Origin: Pseudisothecium myosuroides
Taxonomy: Eukaryota; Streptophyta; Bryopsida; Hypnales; Lembophyllaceae
Length of the DNA stretch: 64,000 nucleotides
Assembly (NCBI GenBank): GCA_951799445.1
Contig: OX637291.1
Coordinates: 3,970,501 to 4,034,500, forward strand
Direction: 5' to 3'
Below are positions 63,432 to 64,000 of this stretch, in pieces. A model generated the notes under the pieces. That model saw nothing but the letters and a program-made list of their open reading frames with translations, did no database searches and was not told the origin of the DNA. Both the position numbers and the translations under genes were made by a program. Position 1 is the stretch's first letter. The number at the start of each line of letters is the position of its first letter.

Positions 63432-64000
63432 ATGTGATAAGACTTAATAGAAGACACATGATGCCATCAGTTTTATTATGTTTAAACATAATAAAATATG
63501 ATAATTGTTTTTTATGCACCGTGATACAATATAACATAGTCTACAGAGATACATACAGAAGGGGCTTGAGTTTGAAGATACGGACTAGGCCCAGGAGTTA
63601 AGGGTCAAGTCGATCTAAGCAATATGTTTAATTAATCATCGTTATCAAGTGCAGAAGTGAAAGGCATGGCGGCGCTCATGATCACAAATCTTCTCAAATA
63701 CAACCAAGTCTATCATTATCAAAACAATTGCCTTGAGTAGCAAACGTGCGTTGCTGGAAGAAGAGACAGCAATTGTGCTCCCACATTTGTCATCTCGTTT
63801 CACCAGAGACTGGGAGCGGACACATAACTTTGCTAGCTGGTCTGGCTCGTTTTAGTTTTGCAATCGGTTCAGTTGGGTTTTGGTTTCCATGCTAACTTAC
63901 AAACGCTTTTGATCGATTGTGCCCCGAAGGTGAAACTAAGATTGCCTGTTGCTTGCCATTGAGCTGGTAAGTAGTAATTGCTTCTCCATGGGAATATTTC
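63432..64000. other. Right-edge stretch without recognised gene
   Basis: GC content rises after about 63540. No open frame or family motif that I recognise on either strand; it may be the promoter or UTR of a gene beyond the window. Confidence 0.4.

Overview
This is an AT-rich eukaryotic window with introns, long repeat-filled stretches and only three recognisable genes. Two point to the green lineage. One is the 3' part of ALB3, the thylakoid Oxa1/YidC/Alb3 insertase, with its C-terminal cpSRP43-binding basic motifs. The other is a TraB-family gene of the plant type. The third and largest is a homologue of the ciliary central-pair protein CPC1/SPEF2, which implies flagellated cells. A short plant-type telomere motif (CCCTAAA) also fits. 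Together they suggest a streptophyte with motile sperm (charophyte alga, bryophyte, lycophyte or fern). I cannot name the species.

Layout. Positions 1-2824 (+) hold ALB3, cut by the left edge. Positions 2825-7683 are intergenic, with a hairpin element and two TTAA-flanked repeats. Positions 7684-10075 (+) hold a complete six-exon TraB gene. It converges on a minus-strand gene that runs from its start codon at 58100 to its stop at 10514. I could chain 38 candidate exons for this gene with matching splice phases, giving a protein of about 1869 aa. Exons at the 3' end (10.5-14.9 kb) are close together. From 15 kb on, introns of 1-7 kb carry dispersed repeats. Positions 58.1-64 kb hold repeats and a possible small gene, with a TATA-like box, cut by a miniature transposon.

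Mobile DNA dominates. The main family is about 0.9 kb, ends in CCCCTAAAGG-like inverted repeats and sits in TTAA, like non-autonomous piggyBac elements. There are also Stowaway/Tc1-mariner-like elements (TA sites), two CACTA-like miniature elements with 3-bp duplications, a hAT-like element with an 8-bp duplication, and unclassified hairpins. I saw no transposase gene.

The three genes do not form a pathway. ALB3 acts in thylakoid membrane insertion, TraB is a presumed organelle protein, and CPC1/SPEF2 is axonemal. Gene calls rest on translations I read by eye and on family motifs I know; no database search was run.
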